Source of the DNA: Tardiphaga alba
Lineage (GTDB): Bacteria > Pseudomonadota > Alphaproteobacteria > Rhizobiales > Xanthobacteraceae
Reading direction: 5' to 3'
Assembly: GCF_018279705.1 (NCBI RefSeq)
Contig: NZ_CP036498.1
Span: forward strand, 2,931,001 to 2,995,000
DNA: 64,000 bases
Positions within the stretch are counted from its first letter, which is position 1. Each line of letters opens with the position of its first letter. Position numbers and translations under genes: made by a program. Shown here in pieces: positions 1 to 8,418 of the stretch. Under the pieces are notes generated by a model that saw only the letters and a program-made list of their open reading frames with translations, did no database searches and had not been told where the DNA came from.

Positions 1-807
1 CTTGATGGCGCCAGCCGCGCGATCGCCGATCTTCAGGAAGCTCATGAGGCCGGACGAACGTCCGCCACCCGACAGCTTCTCGCCTTCGCCGCGCAGGCGC
101 GAGAAGTTGGAGCCGGTGCCCGAGCCGTATTTGAACAGGCGAGCTTCACGCACCCACAGGTCCATGATGCCGCCTTCATTGACCAGGTCGTCCTCGACGC
201 CCTGGATGAAGCAGGCATGCGGCTGCGGATGTTCGTAGGACGACTTCGACTTGGTGAGCTTGCCGGTCTTCCAGTCGACGTAATAGTGGCCCTGGCCGGG
301 ACCATCGACGCCGTAGGCCCAATGCAGGCCGGTGTTGAACCACTGCGGCGAATTCGGCGCGACCATCTGCTTGGCGAGCATGTAGCGCAGCTCGTCATGG
401 AAGGCGTGGGCGTCGGCTTCGCTCGTGAAGTAGCTGCCCTTCCAGGCCCAATAGGTCCAGCAGCCGGCGAGGCGATCGAACACCTGCTTGGACGAGAGTT
501 CGCTGACGAAGCGCTCATTCTCGGGCAAAGCGGCGAGGGCATCGGTGTCCGGCACCGAGCGCCACAGCCACGACGGCACGGTCTCTTCCTCGACCTTCTT
601 CAGGCGCGCAGCGACGCCGGCCTTGCGGAAATACTTCTGGGCGAGCACGTCGGACGCGACCTGCGACCACGCCTCCGGCACTTCGACGCCGTCGAGCTTG
701 AACACGATCGAGCCATCCGGGTTGCGGATCTCGGACGTGGTCAGGCGGAAGTCGATCCCCGCATAGGGCGACTGTCCTTCAGTGGTGTAGCGGCGTGTGA
801 TCTGCAT
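1..807 (-). CDS. nrdJ: Vitamin B12-dependent (class II) ribonucleotide reductase, N-terminal part
   Basis: Makes deoxyribonucleotides from ribonucleotides using adenosylcobalamin as radical source. Only the first 269 codons are in the window; the gene runs off the left edge. It begins MQITRRYTTEGQSPY and shows the family signatures PNSPQWFNTGL (about 151-161), the first active-site cysteine in QPHACFI (Cys199) and YGSGTGSNFSRLRGEGE. These are typical of the large alphaproteobacterial class II enzymes. The ATG at 807 is the first sensible start. NrdR-like boxes lie about 450 bases upstream, so the mRNA may carry a long leader. Confidence 0.95.
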   Translation of the reverse strand, partial: MQITRRYTTEGQSPYAGIDFRLTTSEIRNPDGSIVFKLDGVEVPEAWSQVASDVLAQKYFRKAGVAARLKKVEEETVPSWLWRSVPDTDALAALPENERFVSELSSKQVFDRLAGCWTYWAWKGSYFTSEADAHAFHDELRYMLAKQMVAPNSPQWFNTGLHWAYGVDGPGQGHYYVDWKTGKLTKSKSSYEHPQPHACFIQGVEDDLVNEGGIMDLWVREARLFKYGSGTGSNFSRLRGEGEKLSGGGRSSGLMSFLKIGDRAAGAIK

Positions 808-1552
808 CGTCGTCGTGCCCCGTCGTGTGTCCGACACCACATCTGGTGGGTCGGTGATTTCTGTTAGCGGTCTCAGGGAAGCCGCGAGGCTGCCTCGAAT
901 TCGCCGCAAGATGTGCCGGTGAAACCGGTCCTTTTGTCTCTGTTCTGGAGCATGGCGGGGCCATTTGCGGCCGCCCGGAACTGCCGGGGTCATGCATCCC
1001 GGATCCGACGAAGTTCGCCTGATCCTAACGCCTCAACGCGTGGTTTGGGCCGGTTTGCCGGCCCATTCTTATGCTCCGAAGCTCTGGTTTTCAGGGCGCA
1101 GATCCCCGATCCCCGTAACCTCCTTTGGAGGGACGAAGTGACCGGCCAGGACCCGTTTGGGAGCGCCCGGTGGGGACGAAGAACTGCTCGCACCGGACAA
1201 TCCGAAAATTAGGCCAAACCGATCTCTCACGTCAAGGATTAGTGACGGTTCCTGAATCAAATACTAAATATGGTGGAAAGGGTGGATAACCAGGGGGACA
1301 AGCCGCGCCCTGAATGACGCCAACTATCGGTGAGTCCTCACGGAATCCCAAGTCGAAAATTTTTTGCAAAGTGTCCGCAAACCGCGCCATGCCCGCTGTT
1401 CACAGGCAGGCAAGGTGTTGCATTTCGGCATTGCATTTGGATGACGTTGAGGCGTGCGGTCACGGGATGGGCGGTTCCCACGACTGACGGTGGTCGGAAC
1501 ATGCAAATGCGCGCATGGTGACGCCGAATCTCCTGCCGGAAATGCCCATTTC
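808..1552. other. Long divergent intergenic region between nrdJ and a transporter
   Basis: No convincing protein gene in about 745 bases; the short open frames here have no domain, no good start and atypical codon use. It holds an 8-bp perfect hairpin with a 4-base loop at 1046-1065, a small hairpin at 1119-1131 that carries both a Shine-Dalgarno and an anti-Shine-Dalgarno sequence, and NrdR-like boxes at 1230-1276. I looked for a cobalamin riboswitch on the minus strand and did not find the conserved B12 box. A structured nrdJ leader or an undescribed small RNA is possible. Confidence 0.5.
1230..1276 (-). promoter_or_regulatory. Candidate pair of NrdR boxes for nrdJ
   Basis: Read on the minus strand, CCACCATATTTAGTAT (1261-1276) matches 12 of 16 positions of the NrdR consensus ACACWATATATWGTGT. 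A second, weaker site at 1230-1245 (CACTA half-site followed by TTG) lies exactly 31 bases away, the usual three-turn spacing of NrdR box pairs. NrdR represses ribonucleotide reductase genes when dATP/ATP is high. The pair lies about 450 bases from the nrdJ start, farther than usual. Confidence 0.5.
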
Positions 1553-2452
1553 ATGTCGATTCCGAACTCCACAGATTCGCGCCCGCGAATCGCATCGCTT
1601 GGTCTGCTGTTTCTCGTCGTCACCTCGATCGGCTGGGGCTTCAATTGGCCGATGACCAAACTCCTGCTGACCGAATGGCCGCCGCTGACCGGCCGCGGCG
1701 GCGCTGGCGTGATCGGTGGCGCCGTGCTGCTCGGGCTCGCTCTGTTGCGCGGCGAGAGCCTGAGGGTGCCGGAGGGGCAGTGGGGGCGCTTGATCGGGCT
1801 CTCCATGCTCAATGTGTTCGGCTGGATGGCGCTGATGAGCCTGGCGCTGCTGTGGCTGCCAGCGGGCGAGGCGGCTGTCATCGCCTATACGATGCCGATC
1901 TGGGCGGCCGTGCTGGCTTGGCGAATCCTCGGCGAGACGCTGTCGCTCCGGCGCATCATCGCGATGCTGATGGCGTTCTCGGGCATCGCCGCGCTGATGC
2001 TGGGTGACGGCGTCCACATCACACCGCAAAAGCTGCTCGGCCTGGCGATGGCGATTACCGGCGCCTTCGGCTTTGCCGGCGGCACGGTGCTGGGGAAGAA
2101 ATATCCGCTCAGGCTGACGCTGCTGGCATCCGCCGGTTGGCAGATCGTGCTCGGCAGCCTGCCGGTGCTGCTGATCGGCCTCGTGTTCGAGACCGCGCAT
2201 CTGCAGGCGCTGACCTATGTGGGCTGGGGCACGTTTGCCTATGTCGGCCTGATCGGTTTCTGCCTCGCTTATGTGTGCTGGTTCGCGGCCCTCACCCAAC
2301 TGCCGGCATCGGTCGCAGCCATCGGCACCATGGCGGTGCCGGTGATCGGTGTGGTCGGCGCCGCCGTCATGCTGCATGAACCGCTGGGCCTCGTGCAGAT
2401 CGCAGCGCTGAGCTTCACGCTCGCCGGCGTGGCGCTGGCGACGAAGGGGTGA
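1553..2452 (+). CDS. DMT-superfamily (EamA) transporter
   Basis: A 299-residue inner-membrane protein with about ten hydrophobic helices arranged as two EamA repeats, the pattern of drug/metabolite exporters (RhaT/YdcZ-like). The sequence SIGWGFNWPMTK near residue 24 is the typical first-helix motif. The substrate cannot be read from sequence. The open frame extends further upstream, but the MSIPNSTDS start at 1553 fits the family N-terminus; there is no strong ribosome-binding site. It stands alone, divergent from nrdJ. Confidence 0.85.
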   Translation: MSIPNSTDSRPRIASLGLLFLVVTSIGWGFNWPMTKLLLTEWPPLTGRGGAGVIGGAVLLGLALLRGESLRVPEGQWGRLIGLSMLNVFGWMALMSLALLWLPAGEAAVIAYTMPIWAAVLAWRILGETLSLRRIIAMLMAFSGIAALMLGDGVHITPQKLLGLAMAITGAFGFAGGTVLGKKYPLRLTLLASAGWQIVLGSLPVLLIGLVFETAHLQALTYVGWGTFAYVGLIGFCLAYVCWFAALTQLPASVAAIGTMAVPVIGVVGAAVMLHEPLGLVQIAALSFTLAGVALATKG

Positions 2453-2458
2453 CTGCCG

Positions 2459-2614
2459 CTATTCGCCAGCTTCCCAGCGATCGACCTGACGAACTTGGTA
2501 AGCCGCATTTCGCGCGCGAAGCCGACGCAGTTGGATCCGTCCATAGACGAGAATAAGCAGGCCGAGAATGAGCGGGCTCAGCAGCAGATAGAGTTCTTTA
2601 TCGAAAGCCATCAT
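2459..2614 (-). CDS. Small single-helix membrane protein
   Basis: A 51-residue protein with one strongly hydrophobic helix (about residues 10-25: LLLSPLILGLLILVYG) followed by a basic, arginine-rich cytoplasmic tail. No family recognised. The start at 2614 overlaps the stop of the upstream gene as ATGA, and GGAAG stands ahead of it, so the two are translationally coupled. The role is unknown; membrane anchoring or a small stress peptide are possibilities only. Confidence 0.55.
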   Translation of the reverse strand: MMAFDKELYLLLSPLILGLLILVYGRIQLRRLRARNAAYQVRQVDRWEAGE

Positions 2615-2853
2615 CTGATTTCTTCCAATAGTGAGCGGCCAGTTTCGTGGATTATATAGGCAACGAGCAGGCACGCGATAGCTAGGCCGATTAAGGACCA
2701 GAACGGGATACGCTCGGATAATCTGTCGGTCATGAACGCGAATAGCGGACCGAGTGAGCCGGCGGTAGCAATCGCCACCGCAAAAGAGTTGAGACCGGAT
2801 GCCTGGTGTTTGATTTGTTCGATTTCAGAGAGGCGCATCTGGACTGACGACAT
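2611..2853 (-). CDS. Small two-helix membrane protein
   Basis: An 80-residue protein: an amphipathic N-terminal stretch (MSSVQMRLSEIEQIKHQ) then two hydrophobic segments (about 24-40 and 48-68). A longer frame exists upstream, but the start at 2853 gives the cleaner N-terminus. It overlaps the next small gene by four bases (ATGA), so the pair forms a two-gene operon. No homologue recognised. An 8-bp inverted repeat (2918-2925 with 2955-2962) lies upstream and might be an operator. Confidence 0.6.
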   Translation of the reverse strand: MSSVQMRLSEIEQIKHQASGLNSFAVAIATAGSLGPLFAFMTDRLSERIPFWSLIGLAIACLLVAYIIHETGRSLLEEIR

Positions 2854-2979
2854 TGACGTTGCCTGTTTGCTCCTTGGGGGCGAGTTGCCGAAGGTAGAGC
2901 GCCGCACGCCCAATCAAACTATCACGTGAAAGACAGTTTCATCAACCTAAAGATGTGATAGTGGCACGTCTTGCAGAAA

Positions 2980-4173
2980 TTAGGTATTCGCCGCCAGCGG
3001 CACCGTCACCGTGAAATGCGAGCCGCGGGCGAGGTCGGATTTCAATACGATCTCGTGACCGAGCGCTTCTGCCGTCCGGCGCACGATGGAGAGGCCAAGG
3101 CCGAGGCCTTCGCTGGCCGGATTGATCTGGTGAAACGCTTCGAAGATCGATGAGAGCTGTTCGTTCGGAATGCCCGCACCGGTGTCCAGCACCTCGATGC
3201 TGACAGCATTGTGCCGTTTGCGGCAGCCGACCAGCACCCGGCCGTGATCCGTATATTTGATCGCGTTGCCAACGAGATTGCCGAGGATCGCGCGCAGCAT
3301 GCCGGGATCGCTGACGACCTGTGCCGCGCTGGGCAGCACGATAAGTTCCAGACCTTTCGCCTCCGCATGCAGGCGCCAGTTGGCGGTGATGGAGTCGAAC
3401 ACGTCCTGGATGGCAAACGCGCGCAGGTTCGGCACACCGAAGCCGGCGCCGAACACCGAAGTCTCGGCGAGACGATCGAGCTCTTCCGCCATGCGCATGC
3501 CGGCGTCGATCGCGTAGCTCAGGCGTTCGCGATCCTTTTCGTCGGTGAGCTTGGCGCGCACGCGGTCGATGGCCATCACCATCACCTGCAAGGGCTGCTT
3601 CAGATCATGGCCGGCGACCGCCATCAGGCGGCTGATATTGCGCTGAAGCCTGTCCGCGAGCACCAGCGCGCGGCGGAACTCCATTTGCGCCATGACCTGG
3701 CGGGCGAGGGCGGCCAATACCTCGCGTTGTTCGGGCGAGAGCACGCGCGGCTTGTCATCGAGGACGCAGACGGTGCCGAGCGGCAGTCCGTCCGGGGTAC
3801 GCAGCAGCGCGCCGGCATAGAAGCGCAGATGCGGCGCGCCGGTCACGAGCGGATTTGCGCTGAAACGTGCATCCTTAGTGACGTCCTCAACCTCGAGAAA
3901 ACTGTGCTCGAGGATCGCATGCGCGCAGATCGATTCTTCCATCGGCGTCTGGCGCACGCCCAGGCCGATTTCGGATTTGAACCACTGCCGGCCTTCATCG
4001 ACCAGGCTGATGATCGACATCGGTGTCTGGCAGACATAGCTGGCGATCTTGGTGATGTCGTCGAAGGACGGCTCGGTGGCTGTGTCGAGAATACCGTATG
4101 AGCGAAGCGCCTTGAGGCGTTCGGTCTCGTTCGGGTGCAATGCTGCGATCTTGGGTTTGTCTGACGCGACCAC
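2980..4173 (-). CDS. GAF-domain sensor histidine kinase
   Basis: A soluble two-component kinase of about 397 residues. An N-terminal GAF domain (about 30-165, SYGILDTATEPSFDDIT onward) is followed by a dimerisation/phosphoacceptor domain with the histidine in VAGHDLKQPLQ (His189), then the ATPase domain with N box LVGNAIKYT, G1 LDTGAGIP and G2 GLGLGLSIV. No membrane segment, so it probably senses a cytoplasmic or diffusible signal; no partner regulator is adjacent. The start is uncertain: an in-frame ATG at 4290 sits inside the terminator hairpin of the upstream gene, so GTG at 4173 (or 4185) is preferred because homologues begin near KIAALHPNE. Confidence 0.85.
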   Translation of the reverse strand: MVASDKPKIAALHPNETERLKALRSYGILDTATEPSFDDITKIASYVCQTPMSIISLVDEGRQWFKSEIGLGVRQTPMEESICAHAILEHSFLEVEDVTKDARFSANPLVTGAPHLRFYAGALLRTPDGLPLGTVCVLDDKPRVLSPEQREVLAALARQVMAQMEFRRALVLADRLQRNISRLMAVAGHDLKQPLQVMVMAIDRVRAKLTDEKDRERLSYAIDAGMRMAEELDRLAETSVFGAGFGVPNLRAFAIQDVFDSITANWRLHAEAKGLELIVLPSAAQVVSDPGMLRAILGNLVGNAIKYTDHGRVLVGCRKRHNAVSIEVLDTGAGIPNEQLSSIFEAFHQINPASEGLGLGLSIVRRTAEALGHEIVLKSDLARGSHFTVTVPLAANT

Positions 4174-4279
4174 TGAATAGCTCACACCACGATGACGCGC
4201 GAGTTCCACGAGAGTTTCCACGCACTGTTGAAAGTCAGTCTTAGATGCTGCACCGAATGGCGCAACCACAAACGACAAA

Positions 4280-4300
4280 GGGCGGCGCATTGCGCCGCCC
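4280..4300 (-). terminator. Rho-independent terminator of the BA14K gene
   Basis: GGGCGGCGCA and TGCGCCGCCC form a perfect 10-bp stem, followed on the minus strand by a T-rich stretch (CTTTGTCGTTTG). It lies about 20 bases after the stop at 4322. Confidence 0.75.
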
Positions 4301-4321
4301 TCAATCCATATAGCTAACCTG

Positions 4322-4825
4322 TTACGGACAGGCGTGACGCTGGCCGTCATAGCCGAGATAGGTGCCAGTCCGAACATTGTACGACTTGTAAGTGCGGATG
4401 CAATAATCGACATCCCGGTCCGACTCGACCTCCTCGACCACGGGCTCCTCGACATAGCGGCTGCCATAATAGGACGGTCCGTAGCCGTTTCCGTAATACC
4501 CGTAGGAATTGCCATAATAGCTGCTGGCGGCAAGGCCGCTGCCGATCACCGCACCGGCTGCGAAGCCCGGACCGAAGCCGCCGCCACGCCAGCCACCGCC
4601 GCGCCAGCCACCGCCTTGATGCCAGCCACCGCCGCCAAATCGCGGGCCGCCATGCCAGCCGCCACCGAAGCGGGGACCGCCTCCGGAGAATGTGCCAACG
4701 GTGCGTGCACCGCCGCCCGGTCCAACGGTCACAACTTTGGTGGCTGCTTGGCTCGGCGTGACGGGCATCGCCGGGACAGCGACGGCTGCGATTGCCGCGA
4801 CGCTCAAAATCTTCAAAACGCTCAT
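4322..4825 (-). CDS. Gly/Tyr-rich secreted BA14K-family protein
   Basis: A 167-residue exported protein. It has a signal peptide (about 1-27, ending PSQAA), a central Gly-Trp-His-rich repeat region (GGGWRGGGWRGGG), a Tyr-rich linker and a C-terminal BA14K-like motif, DYCIRTYKSYNVRTGTYLG. BA14K proteins are small envelope proteins of Rhizobiales, first known as a Brucella immunogen; the molecular role is unclear. Start 4825 is supported by AGGAG eight bases upstream. A candidate EcfG promoter lies just upstream and a strong terminator just downstream, so it is a single-gene unit. Confidence 0.8.
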   Translation of the reverse strand: MSVLKILSVAAIAAVAVPAMPVTPSQAATKVVTVGPGGGARTVGTFSGGGPRFGGGWHGGPRFGGGGWHQGGGWRGGGWRGGGFGPGFAAGAVIGSGLAASSYYGNSYGYYGNGYGPSYYGSRYVEEPVVEEVESDRDVDYCIRTYKSYNVRTGTYLGYDGQRHACP

Positions 4826-4852
4826 TGTCTGCTCCTGTCTGGATGCATTCCC

Positions 4853-4877
4853 AACCCATTCGCGGGATGGGTGTTCC
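4853..4877 (-). promoter_or_regulatory. Candidate EcfG general-stress promoter for the BA14K gene
   Basis: On the minus strand GGAAC, 16 bases, then GGTT: one mismatch from the alphaproteobacterial EcfG consensus GGAAC-N16/17-CGTT. The -10 end lies about 28 bases from the gene start, a normal distance. Confidence 0.4.
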
Positions 4878-5098
4878 CTGCAGCCTTGCGCGATTTACGT
4901 CATCACCACGATGTGTGATCGAACGTGTACGCAGCGTGAACGGCAAAGATCACAAGAGGCCACATAAGGGGAATGCCCGGTGGAAACGACCCGGTTTCAC
5001 GATCAGTTGCGGGCGGCATTCCGTCACGCCGGTAACTGGACATTTGGCCGGCCGGATGGCATCAACGGCGCGACGAATTCCTTGGAACGGCTCAAAAT

Positions 5099-5506
5099 AT
5101 GAAACAGTTTCTGCTGAAATTCTTTACCTGGTGGAGCGGCTCGACCTTCGGGACCGATCTCTGGACCAGCCGATTCGGCGAACTGGTCGGCACCGACGAA
5201 CAGGGTAACCGCTATTACCGCACCAAGGGCGGCAAGATCGACCCGACGCTGGGCTTCGAGCGCCGTTGGGTGATCTATAATGGTTATGCCGAAGCGAGCC
5301 GCATCCCGACCGGCTGGCACGGCTGGATCCATCACACCACCGATGTGGCACCGACCGATCAGGCCTACACGCCGCGCGAGTGGCAGAAGCCGCATCAGCC
5401 GAACCTGACCGGCACGCCGTCCGCGTACCGCCCCTCGGGCTCGACGCTGGCCTCGGGCCGCCGCCCCAAGGCGACCGGCGACTACCAGGCCTGGACGCCT
5501 GGCTGA
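5099..5506 (+). CDS. NDUFA12-family NADH:ubiquinone oxidoreductase accessory protein
   Basis: A 135-residue homologue of the mitochondrial complex I subunit NDUFA12 (17.2 kDa), present in many alphaproteobacteria. The family core is visible: GTDLWTSRFGELVGTDEQGNRYY, FERRWVIYNGYAEASRIP and GWHGWIHHTTD. It is expected at the membrane, associated with respiratory complex I or its assembly. A strong terminator directly follows. Family members usually sit near DUF2155 and aat genes, as here within 5 kb. Confidence 0.92.
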   Translation: MKQFLLKFFTWWSGSTFGTDLWTSRFGELVGTDEQGNRYYRTKGGKIDPTLGFERRWVIYNGYAEASRIPTGWHGWIHHTTDVAPTDQAYTPREWQKPHQPNLTGTPSAYRPSGSTLASGRRPKATGDYQAWTPG

Positions 5507-5524
5507 TAAGAGGACTCCGAATTC

Positions 5525-5558
5525 AAAAAGCCGCGCATGGCGACATGCGCGGCTTTTT
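5525..5558 (+). terminator. Rho-independent terminator after the NDUFA12 gene
   Basis: AAAAAGCCGCGCATG, a short loop, then CATGCGCGGCTTTTT: a long GC stem flanked by A and T runs 20 bases after the stop. Confidence 0.9.
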
Positions 5559-5570
5559 CGTTTTGGGGAC

Positions 5571-5657
5571 TGTAGCCCGGATGAGCGAAGCGACATCCGG
5601 GGCCGGCGCTTCAGTTGAATCGACAGCCCGCATATCGCTTCACTCATGCGTGCTACA
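5571..5657. repeat. Dispersed palindromic repeat (TAGCCCGGATG type)
   Basis: Imperfect inverted ends: TGTAGCCCGGATGAGCGAAG on the left and the complement-like CTTCACTCATGCGTGCTACA on the right. The right end overlaps the stop codon of the PfpI-type gene. Same class as the repeats at 9360, 27933 and 53590. Confidence 0.7.
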
Positions 5658-6339
5658 AACGCAGTTTCTCTGCGGCACGCTTCGCCTTGCCCTCGCGCTG
5701 TTTCCAGCCGCCAGCGCGTTCGGTCAATGCCGATACGACATCGGCCGGTGCGGTATCGGGCGAGCCCGCATCGAACGGCGGTGCCGGATTGTATTCGATG
5801 CCGAGCTGGATCATCTCGGCCGTCCGACGATCAAAGATGATCGAGACAAGTTTCAGCGCGAAGTCTATGCCGGCCGTGACGCCGCCACCGGTGACGCGAT
5901 TGCGATCGACACTGACACGTGAGGTGTCGAGGATCGCTCCGAACTGCGACAGGAACGGCCGCGCCGACCAATGCGTCGCTGCGCGATAGCCCTTCAACAG
6001 ACCCGCTGCGCCCAGCACCAATGCGCCCGTGCAAACCGAGGTGACGTAGCGCGCGCCTTCGGCCTGCTGGCGCAGAAAGGCGAGCGTCTCATCGTCGAGC
6101 ATCGCATCATCGGCACCGGCACCGCCGGGCACGCAGATCACGTCGAGTTGCGGGCTGTCGGCGAAGGTCGTGGTCGGCAGGAATGTCAACACCGTGTCGC
6201 TGGTGAGCGGTTCGATGCGCTTCCACAACAGATGCACTTCGGCGCCCGGCGCGCGCGACAGCACCTGCAGCGGGCCGGTGAAATCCAGTTGCGTGACATT
6301 GGGGAAGAGGACGAAGCCGATACGGAGAGGGGCGGTCAT
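5653..6339 (-). CDS. DJ-1/PfpI-family protein, isonitrile hydratase-like
   Basis: A 228-residue class I glutamine amidotransferase-like protein. The nucleophile elbow is SVCTGALVLGAAGLL (Cys103), followed by ATHWS, and DVICVPGGAG marks the preceding strand. This layout matches isonitrile hydratase (InhA), which converts isonitriles to N-substituted formamides, but related proteins have other or unknown activities. Start 6339 (MTAPLRIGF) is chosen because the upstream extension runs into a palindromic repeat. It lies downstream of the esterase gene on the same strand, with the repeat between. Confidence 0.8.
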   Translation of the reverse strand: MTAPLRIGFVLFPNVTQLDFTGPLQVLSRAPGAEVHLLWKRIEPLTSDTVLTFLPTTTFADSPQLDVICVPGGAGADDAMLDDETLAFLRQQAEGARYVTSVCTGALVLGAAGLLKGYRAATHWSARPFLSQFGAILDTSRVSVDRNRVTGGGVTAGIDFALKLVSIIFDRRTAEMIQLGIEYNPAPPFDAGSPDTAPADVVSALTERAGGWKQREGKAKRAAEKLRL

Positions 6340-6352
6340 GGTAGTCTTCCGT

Positions 6353-6448
6353 CTTTGTAGGGCGGGCAAAGGCGCGTTTGCGCCGTGCCCACCAATTCGC
6401 GCTGTGCCAGAGATGGTGGGCACACTGCGCTTTGCCCACCCTACAAAG
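6353..6448. repeat. Dispersed palindromic repeat (TAGGGCGGGCAAAG type)
   Basis: Left end CTTTGTAGGGCGGGCAAAGG, right end GCTTTGCCCACCCTACAAAG, with an internal GGCGCGTTTGCGCC hairpin. It fills the gap between the esterase and the PfpI-type gene. Same family as the repeat at 34586. Confidence 0.8.
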
Positions 6449-7393
6449 TCACAATGACTTCAGCCACCCACCCATCTCGTTCAGCGCCGTGTTCGCCTTG
6501 GGCAAAATCTTGCCCATAGTGATGAAGCCGTGGAATTGGCCGGGATAGGATTTGTAGCTGACGGCGACGCCGGCATCGGTTAGCCGTTTCGCATATTCAT
6601 CGCCTTCGTCGCGCAGCGGATCGGCGCCGGCGGTCAGCACATAGGCCGGCGGCAGGCCCCTCAGGTTGTCCATGCGCGCCGGCGATGCGCGCCAGTTCTC
6701 GATATCGGCGGGGCTGTTCAGATAGTGATCCGCGAACCAGCGGATGACGTTGTGGGTCAGCAGGCAGCTGGTTTCCGGTTCGCTGTGCGAGGGATGGTCC
6801 ATCCGGAAATCGGTGGCGGGATAGATCAGCAACTGGCCCGCAAGCTTCGGCCCGCCGTTTTCACGCGCATCGATGGCGACGATGGCCGACAGATTGCCGC
6901 CGGCGCTGTCGCCGCCGACGACCAGATGTTGGGCGTCGATATTGAGCTGCACCGCATTGTCCGCGATCCAGCGCGTGGCGGCGACGGCATCGTCGATGGC
7001 GGCAGGAAACTTGTGTTCCGGCGCGAGGCGATAATCCACCGAGATCACCAGCATCTCGCCTTCATAAGCGAGGAAACGGCAGACCACGTCATGGCTGTCG
7101 AGATCGCCGATCACCCAGCCGCCGCCGTGAAAGAACACCAGGCAGGGCGACAGGCCGTCCTGCTGCCGCAGCGTCTTCGGCGTGTAGAGGCGGGCAGGGA
7201 TGGCGCCGGCCGGCCCGGGGATCGTCAATGCTGTTACCGAAGCGAGCTCCGGCGGCTCCGGATTGGCGACCGGGCGGGCCTTGAGATACCACTCGCGCGC
7301 TTCCGGCGGCGTCAGCGTTTCATAGGGTGGACGACCGGCATCGCGGAAGACGTTGAGGACGGCGCTGGCATCGGGATCGAGAGTGACGGGCAT
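6449..7393 (-). CDS. Hormone-sensitive-lipase family alpha/beta-hydrolase (esterase)
   Basis: A 314-residue serine esterase. It has the oxyanion motif FFHGGGW (about 88-93), the nucleophile in GGDSAGG (Ser163), Asp258 in AGADPLRDEG and His288 in GQFHGF. No signal peptide, so probably cytoplasmic, hydrolysing short-chain esters; the natural substrate is unknown. The start at 7393 (MPVTLDPDAS) is preferred to longer in-frame options that overlap the SDR gene. It lies 23 bases downstream of the SDR gene on the same strand, forming an operon that may convert a carbonyl or ester compound. Confidence 0.88.
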   Translation of the reverse strand: MPVTLDPDASAVLNVFRDAGRPPYETLTPPEAREWYLKARPVANPEPPELASVTALTIPGPAGAIPARLYTPKTLRQQDGLSPCLVFFHGGGWVIGDLDSHDVVCRFLAYEGEMLVISVDYRLAPEHKFPAAIDDAVAATRWIADNAVQLNIDAQHLVVGGDSAGGNLSAIVAIDARENGGPKLAGQLLIYPATDFRMDHPSHSEPETSCLLTHNVIRWFADHYLNSPADIENWRASPARMDNLRGLPPAYVLTAGADPLRDEGDEYAKRLTDAGVAVSYKSYPGQFHGFITMGKILPKANTALNEMGGWLKSL

Positions 7394-7416
7394 GTGCTGC
7401 TCTTGCTTGTGGATGG

Positions 7417-8196
7417 TTATGCGGAGGTGCGGCCGCCATCCACCGTATAGGCGGAGCCGGTGACGTAGCTGGCATCGTCGGAGGCGAGGAAGGCAACGAT
7501 GGGCGCGACTTCTTTTGCGAGCCCTAGTCGCCGTTGCGGGACGCGATCGACGACTTTCTCGACCGGTGCCGGCGCGCCGCGGCCGACGCGGGCATCGACG
7601 ATCGCCGACAGCATGCGGCTGTCGATCAGACCCGGGCAAACGCAGTTCACGCGCACCTTGGTGCCGGTGCATTCCTGGGCCGCGCTCTTGGTCAGGCCGA
7701 TCACCGCATGCTTGCTGGCGCTGTAGACCGCAACTTCCGCCGAGCCGATCAGGCCGGCGATGGAAGCGGTGTTGATGATCGAGCCGCTGTCCTGTTTCAG
7801 CATCACCGGCAGCACGTGTTTCATGCCGAGAAAGACGCCGACCACATTGACGTCAAGCACCTTGCGGAAGTCGGCGAGCGAGGCGTTGACGATCGGCGTG
7901 ATCGTGCCCTCGATGCCGGCATTGTTGTAGAAGATGTCGATGCGGCCGAAGCGTTTCACCGCGGCGGCGACATAGCCGGTCACGTCCTCTTCGCTGGTCA
8001 CATCGGCGATGATCGCCAGCGCCTCGGCGGAGGCCGGAAGCTCGGCGATGGCCCGGTCGAGGGCAGCGGCATCGCGGTCCACCGCAACGATTTTGGCGCC
8101 GCGCGCGGCGAAGAGGTTGATGGTCTCGGTGCCGATCACCCCGGCAGCCCCGGTGACGACAGCGACCCTGCCATCCAGACGAATTCCGTCGGCCAT
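7417..8196 (-). CDS. Short-chain dehydrogenase/reductase (SDR)
   Basis: A 259-residue NAD(P)-dependent oxidoreductase of the classical SDR type. It shows the cofactor loop TGAAGVIG (about 15-22), NNAG (91-94), and the catalytic Ser145, Tyr158 and Lys162 (YSASK). The C-terminal VDGGRTSA is typical. An aspartate at the end of the second strand (AVDRD) suggests NAD preference. Start 8196 has GGGAG upstream. It is first in an operon with the downstream esterase. Confidence 0.9.
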   Translation of the reverse strand: MADGIRLDGRVAVVTGAAGVIGTETINLFAARGAKIVAVDRDAAALDRAIAELPASAEALAIIADVTSEEDVTGYVAAAVKRFGRIDIFYNNAGIEGTITPIVNASLADFRKVLDVNVVGVFLGMKHVLPVMLKQDSGSIINTASIAGLIGSAEVAVYSASKHAVIGLTKSAAQECTGTKVRVNCVCPGLIDSRMLSAIVDARVGRGAPAPVEKVVDRVPQRRLGLAKEVAPIVAFLASDDASYVTGSAYTVDGGRTSA

Positions 8197-8418
8197 TTTG
8201 CATTCTCCCTGCAACTCCGGTTGATCCGGATTGTCGGCCAGTCGCGCATCGCGCGCCGGCTCTGCTGCGAACTATTTCATGCCGGAGGAGGGCTGGCCAG
8301 ACGGTGGTATGGGAAGCATGCGCCCTTCCGTCGCCTCATTCGACGTGTTAACCGGAGGCGATTGCGCGGCCATTCCCCTACAATGTCGCGAGCCTGATTC
8401 TCGGTTGAGCGCCGCCGC

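Noticed and set aside
913..1212. Small genes in the nrdJ leader on either strand
   Set aside because: Low-complexity reading, poor starts and no family pattern; the GTG at 1138 has a good ribosome-binding site but gives only 24 codons.
808..1230. Cobalamin riboswitch ahead of the B12-dependent nrdJ
   Set aside because: No B12 box or conserved core found on the minus strand; only generic hairpins.
4174..4290. Longer N-terminus of the GAF kinase from ATG 4290
   Set aside because: The ATG lies inside the terminator stem of the preceding gene and the added residues do not resemble the family; kept only as an alternative.
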